Assembly: GCF_024227435.1 (NCBI RefSeq)
Contig: NZ_CP100445.1
Span: 868,001-932,000 of the forward strand
Source of the DNA: Natrinema caseinilyticum
GTDB lineage: Archaea; Halobacteriota; Halobacteria; Halobacteriales; Natrialbaceae
Direction: 5' to 3'
DNA: 64,000 nt
The stretch's first letter is position 1; every line of letters begins with the position of its first letter. Positions 52,698 to 62,151 of the stretch are shown here, piece by piece. The notes beneath the pieces are model-generated. The model had not been told where the DNA came from and did no database searches. It saw nothing but the letters and a program-made list of their open reading frames with translations. The translations under genes and the position numbers were made by a program.

Positions 52698-53201
52698 TCA
52701 CCCGAGGAGTCGATAGAGACTGCTTGCAGCAACGGCGAGGTACACGAGGACGCTCCAGAGCACCACGTTGATGTTCGAGATCACCGGGACGCCGAGCCCG
52801 ACCAGTGCGATGACAGCCAGCCCGAGCACACAGAGCCCGAGATGTAACTGCAGGATTCTGGAGTGGGTGTCGCTGTGGCCGTCGACGTACGTGAGAACGT
52901 CGTCGAAGTGTCGGCCGGGCTGGATCGTCTTCGCGTCCGAGTCGTATTCGATCACCGCATCCTCCTGCAGTTGGGGGAGGTGCGTCTGTTGGAGGGAAAC
53001 GTAGACACTCTTGTAAAGGTTGTTCGGGACGGGCGTCGTATCCGATTCGGTCGCGGCGATCTCGCTCGCGACGTCGGAGACGTCGATTTGGCCGCCCTCG
53101 TCCGCGAGTTGCTGGACGATGGCTCGACGTCGATCGTTCCCGAGGATGTGAAACACCTCACTCTCCTCGAGGGGCTCAGTTCTGTTCGTTTGAACTGACA
53201 T
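52698..53201 (-). CDS. DUF7344 family membrane-linked regulator
   Basis: 167 residues. An N-terminal winged-helix region (about 12-95: SEVFHILGNDRRRAIVQQLAD, SLQQTHLPQLQEDAVIEYD) is followed by two C-terminal membrane helices (LCVLGLAVIALVGLGVPVI and VVLWSVLVYLAVAASSL). This matches the haloarchaeal DUF7344 layout, presumed transcription regulators tied to the membrane. A second family member lies at 56762-57286. Confidence 0.82.
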   Translation of the reverse strand: MSVQTNRTEPLEESEVFHILGNDRRRAIVQQLADEGGQIDVSDVASEIAATESDTTPVPNNLYKSVYVSLQQTHLPQLQEDAVIEYDSDAKTIQPGRHFDDVLTYVDGHSDTHSRILQLHLGLCVLGLAVIALVGLGVPVISNINVVLWSVLVYLAVAASSLYRLLG

Positions 53202-53598
53202 CGATTAGAGAGAAGGGGCACCGATTCTCGAGGGACAGTCCACCACCAATGACCATGTATCGTCCCTTCACTCACCACTAACTTTAACTTTTGCAGGTTA
53301 CGCCAGCGTTCGCGATAGACGCCGCTCCGAGAACGGTCGCACGAAACCGTAGGTAGCCGTTACAGTGAGACCTCGTTACTGTGAGAAAATCGGCCACGTC
53401 CGTCGGAGCGGTCTCCGTGGAGCCGATCGACTCACCAGCGGCGGGTGGCGTCGGTGACGGCCCGGATGCGGCCGAAAGGAACGGCCGTCGAGTCGGCTCG
53501 CTCACCTCGAGTCGGATCGAGGGCGGGATGTATCGAAATCGGATGCGTCGCGAGAAGTGAATTCGTCGGACGAGCGGAACACGTCGAGGGGGACGACT
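53202..53598. other. intergenic region
   Basis: About 400 bases, no gene supported. Contains a pair of short direct copies (A/T)GTGAG at about 53364 and 53380 that lead to no recognisable element. Confidence 0.4.
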
Positions 53599-53790
53599 CT
53601 AGTCGCCGGGTAAATGGCCACCGGATTGCATCTCCCGGTAAGTCGTACAGGACGGGCACCCGTGGACGACGTCGCCGTTGTCTCCGAAGACGCGAGCGAA
53701 CTGCTGTGTGACGTGGGTGCCGCAGTTTTGACACCGTGCACCTGCTGTCGACGATTCCATGGGCTTCCAGTCGTGTTGTGGGGAGTTCAT
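53599..53790 (-). CDS. small zinc-finger protein (DUF7563-like)
   Basis: 63 residues from ATG at 53790 (53 from the next ATG at 53760). RCQNCGTHVTQQFARVFG and GCPSCTTYREM carry two CxxC pairs with the spacing of the haloarchaeal DUF7563 family. Function unknown, probably nucleic-acid or protein binding. Confidence 0.7.
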   Translation of the reverse strand: MNSPQHDWKPMESSTAGARCQNCGTHVTQQFARVFGDNGDVVHGCPSCTTYREMQSGGHLPGD

Positions 53791-54366
53791 GGTTTTGGGG
53801 GTGTACACGGAGGAGGCTCGGGTCGATCAGCCGCCGGGCGGAGTCGACCCAGCCCGTCTGTGGCGGCCGCAGTGCGGCGACGGACAGCCGCCGTACTGCC
53901 CCGAGACTCGTCCGAGCATCACCGTACCGAGGGGAGCAAACGCGAATAAAGGACGTAGACCGTTCACCCGTGTGACCAGGCTGGGAACCGGGAAACTAAC
54001 GCTTTCTGGCGGCGACACGGCAGGAACGTCCCACTCGATAGTGAATAGGGTGATGCGGCGGCAGTCGCTGTCAATCCGAATTCAGCCGTGTTATGCAGTA
54101 TTCGGCGTTCAAACAGGTAATTTCTAATTTATTAGACTGCAGAAAGCACGGATTTCCGAGCCGAAATACGATCTTACGTTTTGCAACGAAGTTCCGGAGA
54201 TGGATAAGGTACATCGTTATAAAATACCACTATGGCTTACCGATCGATGTGCCCGAATGTATGGTGGTATCCTCGACAGTGGTGGACCCACTGCCGTCTG
54301 TTTCGAACCGACCCCTCTCTCGGAGAGCGAACGGAACATGCCCGTCATCGACGGCCGACTAAGACT
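53791..54366. other. intergenic region, AT-rich in its second half
   Basis: 576 bases. From about 54110 to 54230 AT content rises well above the surroundings, with a TATA match GTTATAAAATA at 54212-54222, perhaps the promoter of the 54367 gene with a leader of about 120 bases. The frame upstream of 54367 is Trp-rich and not credible as protein. Confidence 0.4.
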
Positions 54367-54699
54367 ATGTCAACTCAAGTGAGCAATACGCAATCGGAGT
54401 CGACTGCCAACCCATCCGCACAGCTCGACGTCCTCGGCGACGACTGCGCGAGGACGATTCTCACCGCGACGAGCGAGGCTCCGAAAACTGCAAAGGAGCT
54501 GACGAACCGAACGGACAGTTCGTCGGCGACGGTGTACCGACGAATCAACAACCTGCTCGAGAGCGATCTGCTCGCGGAGTGTGTGCGGTTCGACGACGAC
54601 GGCTCGCACACGACCGCGTACGAAGCGACGGTCGACGTCCTCCGCGTTCGGATCGATGCTGATGGTATCGACGTGGTGATTTCAGATGCGGGCGACTGA
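54367..54699 (+). CDS. winged helix-turn-helix regulator (ArsR-like)
   Basis: 110 residues. Winged helix at about 25-85: VLGDDCARTILTATSEAPKT, ELTNRTDSSSATVYRRINNL (recognition helix), LLAECVRFDDDGSHTTAYEA. Similar in layout to the regulator at 25534-25881. Transcription regulator of unknown targets. ATG at 54367 chosen for domain spacing. Confidence 0.78.
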   Translation: MSTQVSNTQSESTANPSAQLDVLGDDCARTILTATSEAPKTAKELTNRTDSSSATVYRRINNLLESDLLAECVRFDDDGSHTTAYEATVDVLRVRIDADGIDVVISDAGD

Positions 54700-54938
54700 T
54701 GGCTGATGGGTATTTGGTCTGTCGTGAAACAGTCTCTCGAACCGCGGCTTCGAGGGCTGGATGTGAGGGGTGGTCACGTATTCCTTCGAACGCGTCGATG
54801 AAGTCACCCTCGCGGTCGCGTGACCCTCACTGAAACAATCAGTTTTGTTCGAGTAAAATGGTTTCAAATACCGATCAAGAAGCTGTATGATACGGATAAC
54901 AAATATCTATTCAGTAGAACGGTCAGTGTGATTGAGCA

Positions 54939-55214
54939 ATGCACGATCTGACCGGCTTCCAGCGTGACCTCTTGTACGTCATCGCAGGTGCTGACCGCCC
55001 GTCGGGACAGACCGTCAAAGACGAGGTCGAGATGTACTACAGTTCCGAGATCAATCACGGGCGGTTGTATCCAAATCTGGATACGCTCGTCAACAAGGAA
55101 CTGGTCGAAAAAGGGCAACTCGACAGACGAACGAACTACTACGCGATCACCGATGCCGGTCGTCAGCAGATCGAAGACCGTCGCGCGTGGGAAGAACAGT
55201 ACGTCGACTTTTGA
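54939..55214 (+). CDS. PadR family transcriptional regulator
   Basis: 91 residues. LTGFQRDLLYVIAGADRPSG, then SSEINHGRLYPNLDTLVNKEL and RRTNYYAITDAGRQQIEDR match the PadR winged helix. This short form is widespread in haloarchaea and lacks the C-terminal dimer helix of longer PadR proteins. ATG at 54939. Confidence 0.88.
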   Translation: MHDLTGFQRDLLYVIAGADRPSGQTVKDEVEMYYSSEINHGRLYPNLDTLVNKELVEKGQLDRRTNYYAITDAGRQQIEDRRAWEEQYVDF

Positions 55215-55420
55215 CGTCCTCGAGTCGCACCGACGCGATCAGCGTTCTACCGAGTACCTGCCTCGCCGTTTCGGTGTCGTCACGGTGATTCGTCGGTACA
55301 CGTCGTCGCGGTAATTCGGCCATAACAAAACACGCAAGCGTGTATCGACCCAATGAGAATGGTATCCGTATTGTTCGCACGGAGTTCTATCGCTGACCGG
55401 CGAACGCCGGTGTATATTCG

Positions 55421-56410
55421 ATGAGCCATCGAACGAATACGTCGACGCGGTTCGGGTTCGTTCGGCGCTATCCGTTCGATCTCGCGGCCGCCTCCGCCGC
55501 TGCATTGCTCGCGTACGTAACCGTGACCGCGTTCGGGAGCGACAGTCCCCTCCGACTGTTCGTGACCTTCCCGCTCGCACTGTTTTTACCCGGCTACGCG
55601 ACCGTCTCGGTCCTGTTCCCGGCCGGCAAGCGAAACGCGCGGCGAACGGCGTCCTCGGCAGCTGTCGCTCGGCCACGTGGGATCGACCTCGTCGAACGCG
55701 CTGGGCTGTCGTTCGTTCTGTCACTCGCGATCGTCCCGCTGCTCGTCCTGGTGTTACCGCTCACCGAATGGGGACTGTCCAGCACGTCGGTCGCTGCGGG
55801 GCTGTGTATCGGGACGATCGTTACCGCCCAGATCGGCGTCGTCCGACGGCTTCGGACGCCGGACAGCGAGCGCTTTTCCGGGTCGCTCAGCGCGGTCCGA
55901 GAGCGCCTCCGTCGCGACGAAAGCGGGGCCGCGACGGCGTCGTCGATACTGCTCGTGTTGGCGATCGGAATGGCGATTAGCTCGCTGTTCGTCGGGTTTT
56001 TGATGCCCGTTTCGGCGGGCGGATTCACCGAACTCGGACTGTACAGCGAAGACGAGGACGGCGAAATGGTTGCCGGCCGGCTCCCCAGCGAAGTCGAGGC
56101 GGGGGAATCGATCCCGTATATCCTCTCGATCGAGAACCAGGAGGGCGAAGACACGGACTACACGGTCGTCGTCCAGCAACAGGTCGTCGAGGACGGTGAG
56201 GTCGTCGAACGAACCGAGTTGAGCCGCATCGACGCGAGCGTTGCCGACGGTGCGACGGGGACCGGCGAGCGGTCGGTGACGCCGACCGTCGCGCCCAACC
56301 AGACGGTTCGAATCAGTATGCTCCTCTATCACGGGGACCCGCCCGACGAACCGACGAACGAAAACGCCGCCAAGGAGACCCACTTCTGGGTGCGGGTTAC
56401 CGGCGGATAA
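55421..56410 (+). CDS. DUF1616 family membrane protein
   Basis: 329 residues with four membrane helices: about 20-40, 47-67 (LFVTFPLALFLPGYATVSVLF), 90-112 and 120-140, then one at 180-200 (LVLAIGMAISSLFVGFL). The LFLPGY motif marks the DUF1616 family. The C-terminal about 130 residues form an outer beta domain (SIPYILSIENQEGEDTDYTV). Members occur in envelope and glycan clusters; molecular role unknown. Confidence 0.82.
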   Translation: MSHRTNTSTRFGFVRRYPFDLAAASAAALLAYVTVTAFGSDSPLRLFVTFPLALFLPGYATVSVLFPAGKRNARRTASSAAVARPRGIDLVERAGLSFVLSLAIVPLLVLVLPLTEWGLSSTSVAAGLCIGTIVTAQIGVVRRLRTPDSERFSGSLSAVRERLRRDESGAATASSILLVLAIGMAISSLFVGFLMPVSAGGFTELGLYSEDEDGEMVAGRLPSEVEAGESIPYILSIENQEGEDTDYTVVVQQQVVEDGEVVERTELSRIDASVADGATGTGERSVTPTVAPNQTVRISMLLYHGDPPDEPTNENAAKETHFWVRVTGG

Positions 56411-56761
56411 CGCCGAGCGGCCCGGGAACCCTCTCGAGCACCGTTCTTTTGCCCCCTCGACTCGCCCGCAACCGGGTGCGATGCCGGCGGGTGTTCGATA
56501 CGCAGTGTGACGTTCGTCCGGCCGTCTCTTTCGATCCGCCTCACTCTTTCGTCGTCTTTCCCCCTCGAGGTGACTCGAGTCCGCTGTTCGGCCGAGGGAC
56601 CTCGTTTTCGGGAGCGTGCCGAAGTTCGGGTTGTAAACAGGTTCGACACGGCTCGAGACCGAAAATGCAGACCGATGAGACCGCCGAACGACGAGGGAAG
56701 ACGTGACTGTCGGTGGAACGGCGGCGGTCGAAGGCGGGTTCCGGGTTCGTCTCTCGACTCG
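56411..56761. other. intergenic region between convergent genes
   Basis: 351 bases, no gene or clear terminator seen. Confidence 0.4.
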
Positions 56762-57286
56762 TTACGCCGAACGGAAAAGCCGCCCGGGGCGACGCGAAAC
56801 GCGTTGGACCAGCGCGAGGACGAGAACGACGAGACAGAGCGCCACCGCGACGGCCGGGGCGTGACCCGCCGTCAGCGGTCCGACGGCGAGGAACGACGAC
56901 CCGAACGCGGCAACGCCGACCACGGTTACCGACGCGTAGAACGTGTGCCACGGCTGTCGGTCCTCGAGTCGCCGATCGAGATACGGATCGAAGTGCTCCT
57001 CGTTCGGGAGCAACTCGATCTTGTGCGCGTCCGGATCCCAGTCGACGATGCCGTGGTCCTCGAGCATCGGGAGGTGAGTCTGGTACAACGAGATATAGAC
57101 CCGCCGTCGCTGTGTACGGGTCACCTCGTCGGTGTTCGTGTCGTTTTCCCAGGCGGCGACCTGCTCGACGAGCGGAGCGAGGTCACAGGTACACCCCTGT
57201 CGTTTCAGATACTGGACCGTCCGTCGTCGGCGTGCGTTACTGAACACGTCGAACAGTTCCGCCTGTGTAAACTCGCTGTCAGCCAT
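56762..57286 (-). CDS. DUF7344 family membrane-linked regulator, second copy
   Basis: 174 residues. Winged-helix part (about 8-100): ELFDVFSNARRRRTVQYLKR, SLYQTHLPMLEDHGIVDWD; then two membrane helices (FYASVTVVGVAAFGSSFLA, APAVAVALCLVVLVLALV). The SL.QTHLP.L motif is shared with the 52698-53201 protein. It lies divergent from the sugar operon at 57751, which it might regulate. Confidence 0.82.
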   Translation of the reverse strand: MADSEFTQAELFDVFSNARRRRTVQYLKRQGCTCDLAPLVEQVAAWENDTNTDEVTRTQRRRVYISLYQTHLPMLEDHGIVDWDPDAHKIELLPNEEHFDPYLDRRLEDRQPWHTFYASVTVVGVAAFGSSFLAVGPLTAGHAPAVAVALCLVVLVLALVQRVSRRPGRLFRSA

Positions 57287-57750
57287 GTCTGCCCTCGTCA
57301 TATCGTATCAGGTCCGGATCCCGTCTGACGGGTGTAGTCGGATACCTCACAGCACCGAATGCCAGACAGTGACACTTTACTATCACTCGTCTACCCTCTC
57401 GAAAGGAGATTATACCAGTCAGGGCTCGTGACTGACGGGACGGACGATATATCGGAGATTGAACTCGCCGACGGCGCTCGATCACACCACCGAGTCCCCG
57501 GTTCGCGGCGGCGACGCCGAGAGCGTCTCCGTACCGCTGTAGTTCGTGGCTACGGAACGCTCAGGTCGGGGATAACAAAGCCTCGTTACCGGCTGTATCA
57601 GCACGATTGCCCACGCGGGTATCGATTCACTATGAAACCACTACGCGACCGACTACGACGTCGATTAGCGGTTCGAACGAGGGCGACGAACCACCGTCGT
57701 CGCGTTCGCTCGAGCAGGAACTGCGGCGACCGAGACGGAGGTGGACCGCG
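57287..57750. other. intergenic region between DUF7344 gene and sugar operon
   Basis: 464 bases between divergent genes. Holds a hairpin CAGTCA-N7-TGACTG at about 57417-57435. No gene supported; frames here are Arg-rich. Confidence 0.4.
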
Positions 57751-58341
57751 ATGAGCGAAGCGGTGCGGGAGGTCGTCTGCGGCGACGATTGTTCGATCGA
57801 CGCCGACGCGACCGTCGGCTACGGCGAGTTCGACGAACCCACCAGACTCGGCGACGATGCGACGATCAGGGCCGGCTCGATCGTCTACGGCGACGTGACG
57901 ATCGGCGACGGGTTCGCGACCGGCCACGACGTCCTGGTCCGCGAAGGGACGACGATCGGCGACGACGTCCTCGTCGGCACCAAGACCGTCGTCGACGGAC
58001 GGACGACGATCGGCTCGCACGTCAGCCTCCAGACGAACGTCTACGTTCCGACCGAGACCACGATCGGCAGCAACGTCTTCGTCGGACCGGGCGCCGTGTT
58101 GACCAACGACGAGTACCCCATCCGGACGGACGCGGGACTCGAGGGACCGACGATCGAAGACGGCGCGTCGATCGGCGCGAACGCGACCCTGTTGCCGGGC
58201 GTTACGGTCGGCGAGAACGCGTTCGTCGCGGCCGGCGCCGTCGTCACCGACGACGTTCCCGCGGACAGTCTGGCCGTCGGAACGCCCGCACGAGTGCAGC
58301 CGCTTCCGGATCCACTGGAGGGGGACAATCAGATCGCATGA
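57751..58341 (+). CDS. left-handed beta-helix N-acetyltransferase (WbpD/WlbB-like)
   Basis: 196 residues built almost wholly from hexapeptide repeats ([LIV]G-type: ATVGYGEF, VTIGDGFATGHDVLV, TTIGDDVLVGTKTVV). VLTNDEYPIRTDAG near residue 114 and GVTVGENAFVAAGAVVTDDV at the end match WbpD/WlbB-type 3-N-acetyltransferases that act on UDP-2-acetamido-3-amino uronic acids. First gene of an overlapping operon (ATGA into the aminotransferase). Function inferred from both fold and operon partners. Confidence 0.78.
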   Translation: MSEAVREVVCGDDCSIDADATVGYGEFDEPTRLGDDATIRAGSIVYGDVTIGDGFATGHDVLVREGTTIGDDVLVGTKTVVDGRTTIGSHVSLQTNVYVPTETTIGSNVFVGPGAVLTNDEYPIRTDAGLEGPTIEDGASIGANATLLPGVTVGENAFVAAGAVVTDDVPADSLAVGTPARVQPLPDPLEGDNQIA

Positions 58342-59555
58342 CGGACACCGAACCGAACTCCGAGGCCGAGCACATCGAAGCCAGTACCGACGGCGGGACG
58401 GGCGCCGAGACCGCGGAGACCCGCATCGACTCCGAAAAGCAAGCGCCGACGCCGGTCTCGATCGCCGACCCGGACATCGGTGCCGACGCCGTCGAGCGGG
58501 TGACGTCGGTCCTCGAGAACGGACGGCTCGCCGACGGACCGGAAGTCAGGGCCTTCGAGGACGAATTCGCGGCCTACTGCGGGACAGACGCGGGGGTCGC
58601 GACCGCGAACGGAACGACCGCGTTGCACGCCGCCCTGGAGGCCATCGGACTCGAGGACGGCGACGCGGTGATCACGTCGCCGTTCTCGTTCGTCGCGAGC
58701 GCGAACGCGATTCGGGTCGCCGGCGGGACTCCCGTCTTCGCGGACATCGATCCCGAGACGTACACGTTGGACGTCGCCGACGTCGAGCGGGTCCTCGCGG
58801 AGCGAGACGACATCGTCGGCATCCTCCCCGTTCACCTCTACGGCCTTCCCGCCGATATGCAGGCGCTGTGTGAAATCGCCGAGGAACGCGACCTGTTCGT
58901 CGTCGAGGACGCGTGTCAGGCCCACGGGGCGACCGCCGGCGGCCAGCGTGTCGGGTCCTTCGGCGATGCGGCGTGTTTCTCGTTTTACCCGACCAAGAAC
59001 ATGACGACCGGCGAAGGTGGAATCGTCGTCACCGACCGTCCGGACGTCGCCGAGCGGGCCGCGAGCTACGTCAACCACGGCCGATCCGAGAGCGGGACCG
59101 GCGGCTACGATCACGTCGACCTCGGGCACAATTTCCGCATGACGAGCATCGAGGCGGCGATCGGCCGGGCGCAACTCGAGCGCTTGCCCGATTTCAATCG
59201 CGCGCGCCGGGAGAACGCCGCCGTCTACGACGACCGACTCGCCGACCTTCCGGTCGAGACGCCGACGGAACCGTCCGGCTATCGCCACGTCTACCACCAG
59301 TACACGATCCGGACCGAGGACCGGGACGGGCTCGAGGCGACGCTCGCGGAGCACGACGTCGGTACCGGCATCTATTACGGGACGCCGATTCACCGCCAGC
59401 CGGCGTACGAGGGCGTCAGTACGGCCGCCGCACAGCTGCCGCAAGCGGAGCGGGCGGCCGACGAGGTGCTCTCGTTGCCCGTTCATCCGGGGCTCTCAGA
59501 ACGCGACCGACGGACCGTCGTCGAGGCACTGCGGGACCACTTCGCCAGCCAATGA
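58338..59555 (+). CDS. DegT/DnrJ/EryC1 family sugar aminotransferase (WbpE-like)
   Basis: 405 residues with an acidic N-terminal extension of about 38. PLP-binding landmarks: GTTALHAALEAIGL, PFSFVASANAI, VEDACQAHGA, and the PLP Lys in FYPTKNMTTGEGG near residue 220. GHNFRMTSIEAAIGRAQL and GTGIYYGTPIHRQP are the substrate and C-terminal signatures. It probably aminates C3 of a 3-keto UDP-sugar acid produced by the next gene's oxidase. Overlaps both neighbours by 4 bases. Confidence 0.85.
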   Translation: MTDTEPNSEAEHIEASTDGGTGAETAETRIDSEKQAPTPVSIADPDIGADAVERVTSVLENGRLADGPEVRAFEDEFAAYCGTDAGVATANGTTALHAALEAIGLEDGDAVITSPFSFVASANAIRVAGGTPVFADIDPETYTLDVADVERVLAERDDIVGILPVHLYGLPADMQALCEIAEERDLFVVEDACQAHGATAGGQRVGSFGDAACFSFYPTKNMTTGEGGIVVTDRPDVAERAASYVNHGRSESGTGGYDHVDLGHNFRMTSIEAAIGRAQLERLPDFNRARRENAAVYDDRLADLPVETPTEPSGYRHVYHQYTIRTEDRDGLEATLAEHDVGTGIYYGTPIHRQPAYEGVSTAAAQLPQAERAADEVLSLPVHPGLSERDRRTVVEALRDHFASQ

Positions 59556-60577
59556 GTACGGACCACCGAACGGACGCGAGAACCGAAGAACCGATTCGAG
59601 CCGGCGTCATCGGCGTCGGGTCCATGGGCCGAAACCACGCGCGCGTCTACGGCGAACTGCCGAACGTCGACCTCGCCGGAATCACCGATCGCGACGAGGA
59701 GATCGCGCGTCGCGTCGCGACCGAGAACGGGACCGATTCGGTCGACTTCGAGACGCTGTGCGAGCGCTGTGACGTCGTGACCGTGGCCGTTCCGACCCAC
59801 GTCCACTACGAGACCGTATCGGCCTGTCTCGAGGCCGGCGTCCACGTCCTGGTCGAGAAGCCGATCGCGGAGACCGTCGAGGAGGGTCGACGACTGGCCG
59901 AGCAGGCCGACGATGCGGGACTGATTCTGCAGGTCGGCCACATCGAGCGGTTCAATCCCGCGGTCCGGGCCGTCGAGGACGTAATCGACGACCTGGACGT
60001 GATCGGGGTGGAGGCCGAACGGCTCGGGCCGCCGATCGATCGAACCGCCCCTGGAAACGTCATCTTCGACCTGATGGTCCACGACGTAGACGTCGTCGGT
60101 TCGATACTCGACGATCGGCCGCACTCGGTGGCGGCCATGGGCACCGCAGACGGTCAGTACGCCACCGCCACGATCGAATACGACGATGTCGTCGCGACGG
60201 TGACCGCGAGTCGTGTCACCCAGAAGAAGGTGCGAAAACTCACCGTCACGACCCGCCAGTGCCTCGTGGAGGTGGACTACCTCGAGCAGTCGGTCCTGAT
60301 CCACCGGGACTCCTACCCCGAATACCTCACCGACGACGGCCAGCCCCGCTACCGCCACGAAAGCGTCGTCGAGCGGCCCCGCGTCGAAAGCGCCGAACCG
60401 CTGCGAAACGAACTCGAGTCGTTCGTCGAGTCGGTCAGAACCGATACCGAGCCGGAAGTCACCGCGGAAGACGGGATCGCAGCCCTCGAGACGGTCCGGT
60501 TGATCGACCGACTGGCCACGGGACCGGCGGACGATACCGACGACGAGCCGTCCCGAGAGTCGGAGGTGGAAGTCTGA
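59552..60577 (+). CDS. Gfo/Idh/MocA family oxidoreductase (WbpB-like)
   Basis: 341 residues. RAGVIGVGSMGRNHARVY at 16-33 is the Rossmann motif; VHVLVEKPIAETVEEG near 97 carries the conserved EKP; GHIERFNPAV near 127 and FDLMVHDVDVVGSIL near 170 (HD...) complete the active site. The family member WbpB oxidises C3 of UDP-GlcNAcA, recycling NAD with 2-oxoglutarate. Its place between the aminotransferase and dehydrogenase genes supports that role. Confidence 0.83.
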   Translation: MSTDHRTDARTEEPIRAGVIGVGSMGRNHARVYGELPNVDLAGITDRDEEIARRVATENGTDSVDFETLCERCDVVTVAVPTHVHYETVSACLEAGVHVLVEKPIAETVEEGRRLAEQADDAGLILQVGHIERFNPAVRAVEDVIDDLDVIGVEAERLGPPIDRTAPGNVIFDLMVHDVDVVGSILDDRPHSVAAMGTADGQYATATIEYDDVVATVTASRVTQKKVRKLTVTTRQCLVEVDYLEQSVLIHRDSYPEYLTDDGQPRYRHESVVERPRVESAEPLRNELESFVESVRTDTEPEVTAEDGIAALETVRLIDRLATGPADDTDDEPSRESEVEV

Positions 60578-62151
60578 TGACGGAGACTTCGACCGATCGA
60601 TCCGACCGCAACGGCGCCGACGAGGCTGAACGAGGCGCCGACGACGACTCGAGAAGTGGCGCCACCGACGACTCGGGAAGGAGTGCGACGGCCGAATCGA
60701 AACACGGTGACGCCGGCGGGCTGTACGGCTCGAGGCGATCTCCCGACCGACAGCGCGAGCGCCTGACCGCCGGCGAGATCCCGGTCGCTGTCTACGGCCT
60801 CGGTAAAATGGGACTGCCGCTGGCTGCGGTCTACGCGGAAACGACCGGGAACGTGATCGGCGTCGACGTCGACCCCGACGTCGTCGAGACGGTTTCCGGC
60901 GGCGAGAGTCACGTCGTCGGCGAACCCGGGCTCGCCGACCTCGTCGCCGAGCAAGTCGACGACGGGCGACTCACCGCGACGACCGACGGACCGGCGGCAG
61001 CCAAGGACGCGCGGATTCACGTCGTCATCGTTCCGACTCTGTTGGACGACGAGAACGACCCCGATCTGACGACGGTCGAGTCGGTCGCCGACGACATCGC
61101 GGCCGGACTCGCCCCCGGCGACCTCGTGATCGCCGAATCGACCCTTCCGCCCGGGACCTGTCGCGACGTCCTCGAGCCACACCTCGCGAGCGAGAGCGGC
61201 CTCGACGCCGACGAGTTCGGCGTCGCGTTCTGTCCGGAACGGACAGCCTCGGGAACCGCGCTGCGGGACATCCGCGGCCAGTATCCGAAGGTCGTCGGCG
61301 GCGTCGACGACGAGAGCACCCGGGCCGCCGCGATCGTGTACGACGAACTCTCGAGCAACGAGGTCCATCCCGTCTCGGACGCGACGACGGCGGAGGCGGT
61401 CAAGGTGTTCGAGGGGATCTACCGCGACGTGAACATCGGCCTCGCGAACGAACTGGGTCGTCTCGCAGACGAACTCGGGATTTCGGTCCGCGAGGCGATC
61501 GATACGTCGAACGACCTGCCGATGTGCCAGCTCCACGATCCCGGCCCCGGGGTCGGCGGCCACTGCATCCCGTACTACCCCCACTTTCTCCTCGGCCGAA
61601 CCGAGGAACCGATGGACGTGACCCGGACCGCCCGCCGGGTCAACCAGGAAATGCCGTCCGTCGTCGTCGATCGACTCGAGCGGGAACTCGAGCGGTCGGG
61701 AACCCCCCTCTCGTCCGCGTCGGTCGTCGTCCTTGGACTCACGTACCGTCCGGGCGTCGAGGAAACCCGCGCATCGCCCGCGATCGGCGTTATCGACGGC
61801 CTCCGCGAGCGCGGCGCGGACGTTTCGGGAGTCGATCCGCTGGTCGATCCGGCCGACTACGGCGCGCGCCCGGTCGGAATCGACGACCTGTCCGAGGAAT
61901 CGTTCGACGCCGCCGTGGTCGTCACTCCCCACGAGGAATTCGAGCGGATCGACTGGCACGCCCTCGAGCGACTGATCGTCGTCGACGGCCGGGACGCGGT
62001 CGACCTCGACGGGATCCCCCATCGAGCGTACGCGTTCGCGGGCTCGAGCGATGGCCGGCCGCCGCGGGGGGACGGTGACCGTCCCCGGCGCTCCGAGCGA
62101 GCGGAGTCGGACGAGATGAACGCGACGACGGACGGAGGCGCGGATGTATAA
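60577..62151 (+). CDS. UDP-N-acetyl sugar 6-dehydrogenase (WbpA/WecC-like)
   Basis: 524 residues with an acidic extension of about 65 before the Rossmann motif VAVYGLGKMGLPLAAVY. Later STLPPGTCRDVL, EAVKVFEGIYRDVNIGLANE and the catalytic Cys in GPGVGGHCIPYYPHFL near residue 328 define the UDP-glucose/UDP-ManNAc dehydrogenase family. The C-terminal domain holds GLTYRPGVEETRASPA. It oxidises C6 to make the uronic acid. Starts one base inside the previous stop (TGATG). Confidence 0.88.
   Translation: MTETSTDRSDRNGADEAERGADDDSRSGATDDSGRSATAESKHGDAGGLYGSRRSPDRQRERLTAGEIPVAVYGLGKMGLPLAAVYAETTGNVIGVDVDPDVVETVSGGESHVVGEPGLADLVAEQVDDGRLTATTDGPAAAKDARIHVVIVPTLLDDENDPDLTTVESVADDIAAGLAPGDLVIAESTLPPGTCRDVLEPHLASESGLDADEFGVAFCPERTASGTALRDIRGQYPKVVGGVDDESTRAAAIVYDELSSNEVHPVSDATTAEAVKVFEGIYRDVNIGLANELGRLADELGISVREAIDTSNDLPMCQLHDPGPGVGGHCIPYYPHFLLGRTEEPMDVTRTARRVNQEMPSVVVDRLERELERSGTPLSSASVVVLGLTYRPGVEETRASPAIGVIDGLRERGADVSGVDPLVDPADYGARPVGIDDLSEESFDAAVVVTPHEEFERIDWHALERLIVVDGRDAVDLDGIPHRAYAFAGSSDGRPPRGDGDRPRRSERAESDEMNATTDGGADV

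Noticed and set aside
54232-54366. Longer N-terminus for the regulator at 54367
   Set aside because: The added 45 residues are rich in Trp and Arg and unlike haloarchaeal winged-helix proteins.
54764-54831. Imperfect long-range inverted repeat (GTGAGG ... CCTCAC) before the PadR gene
   Set aside because: Needs a 4-base bulge and a loop of about 37 bases, which is too weak to claim as a structure.
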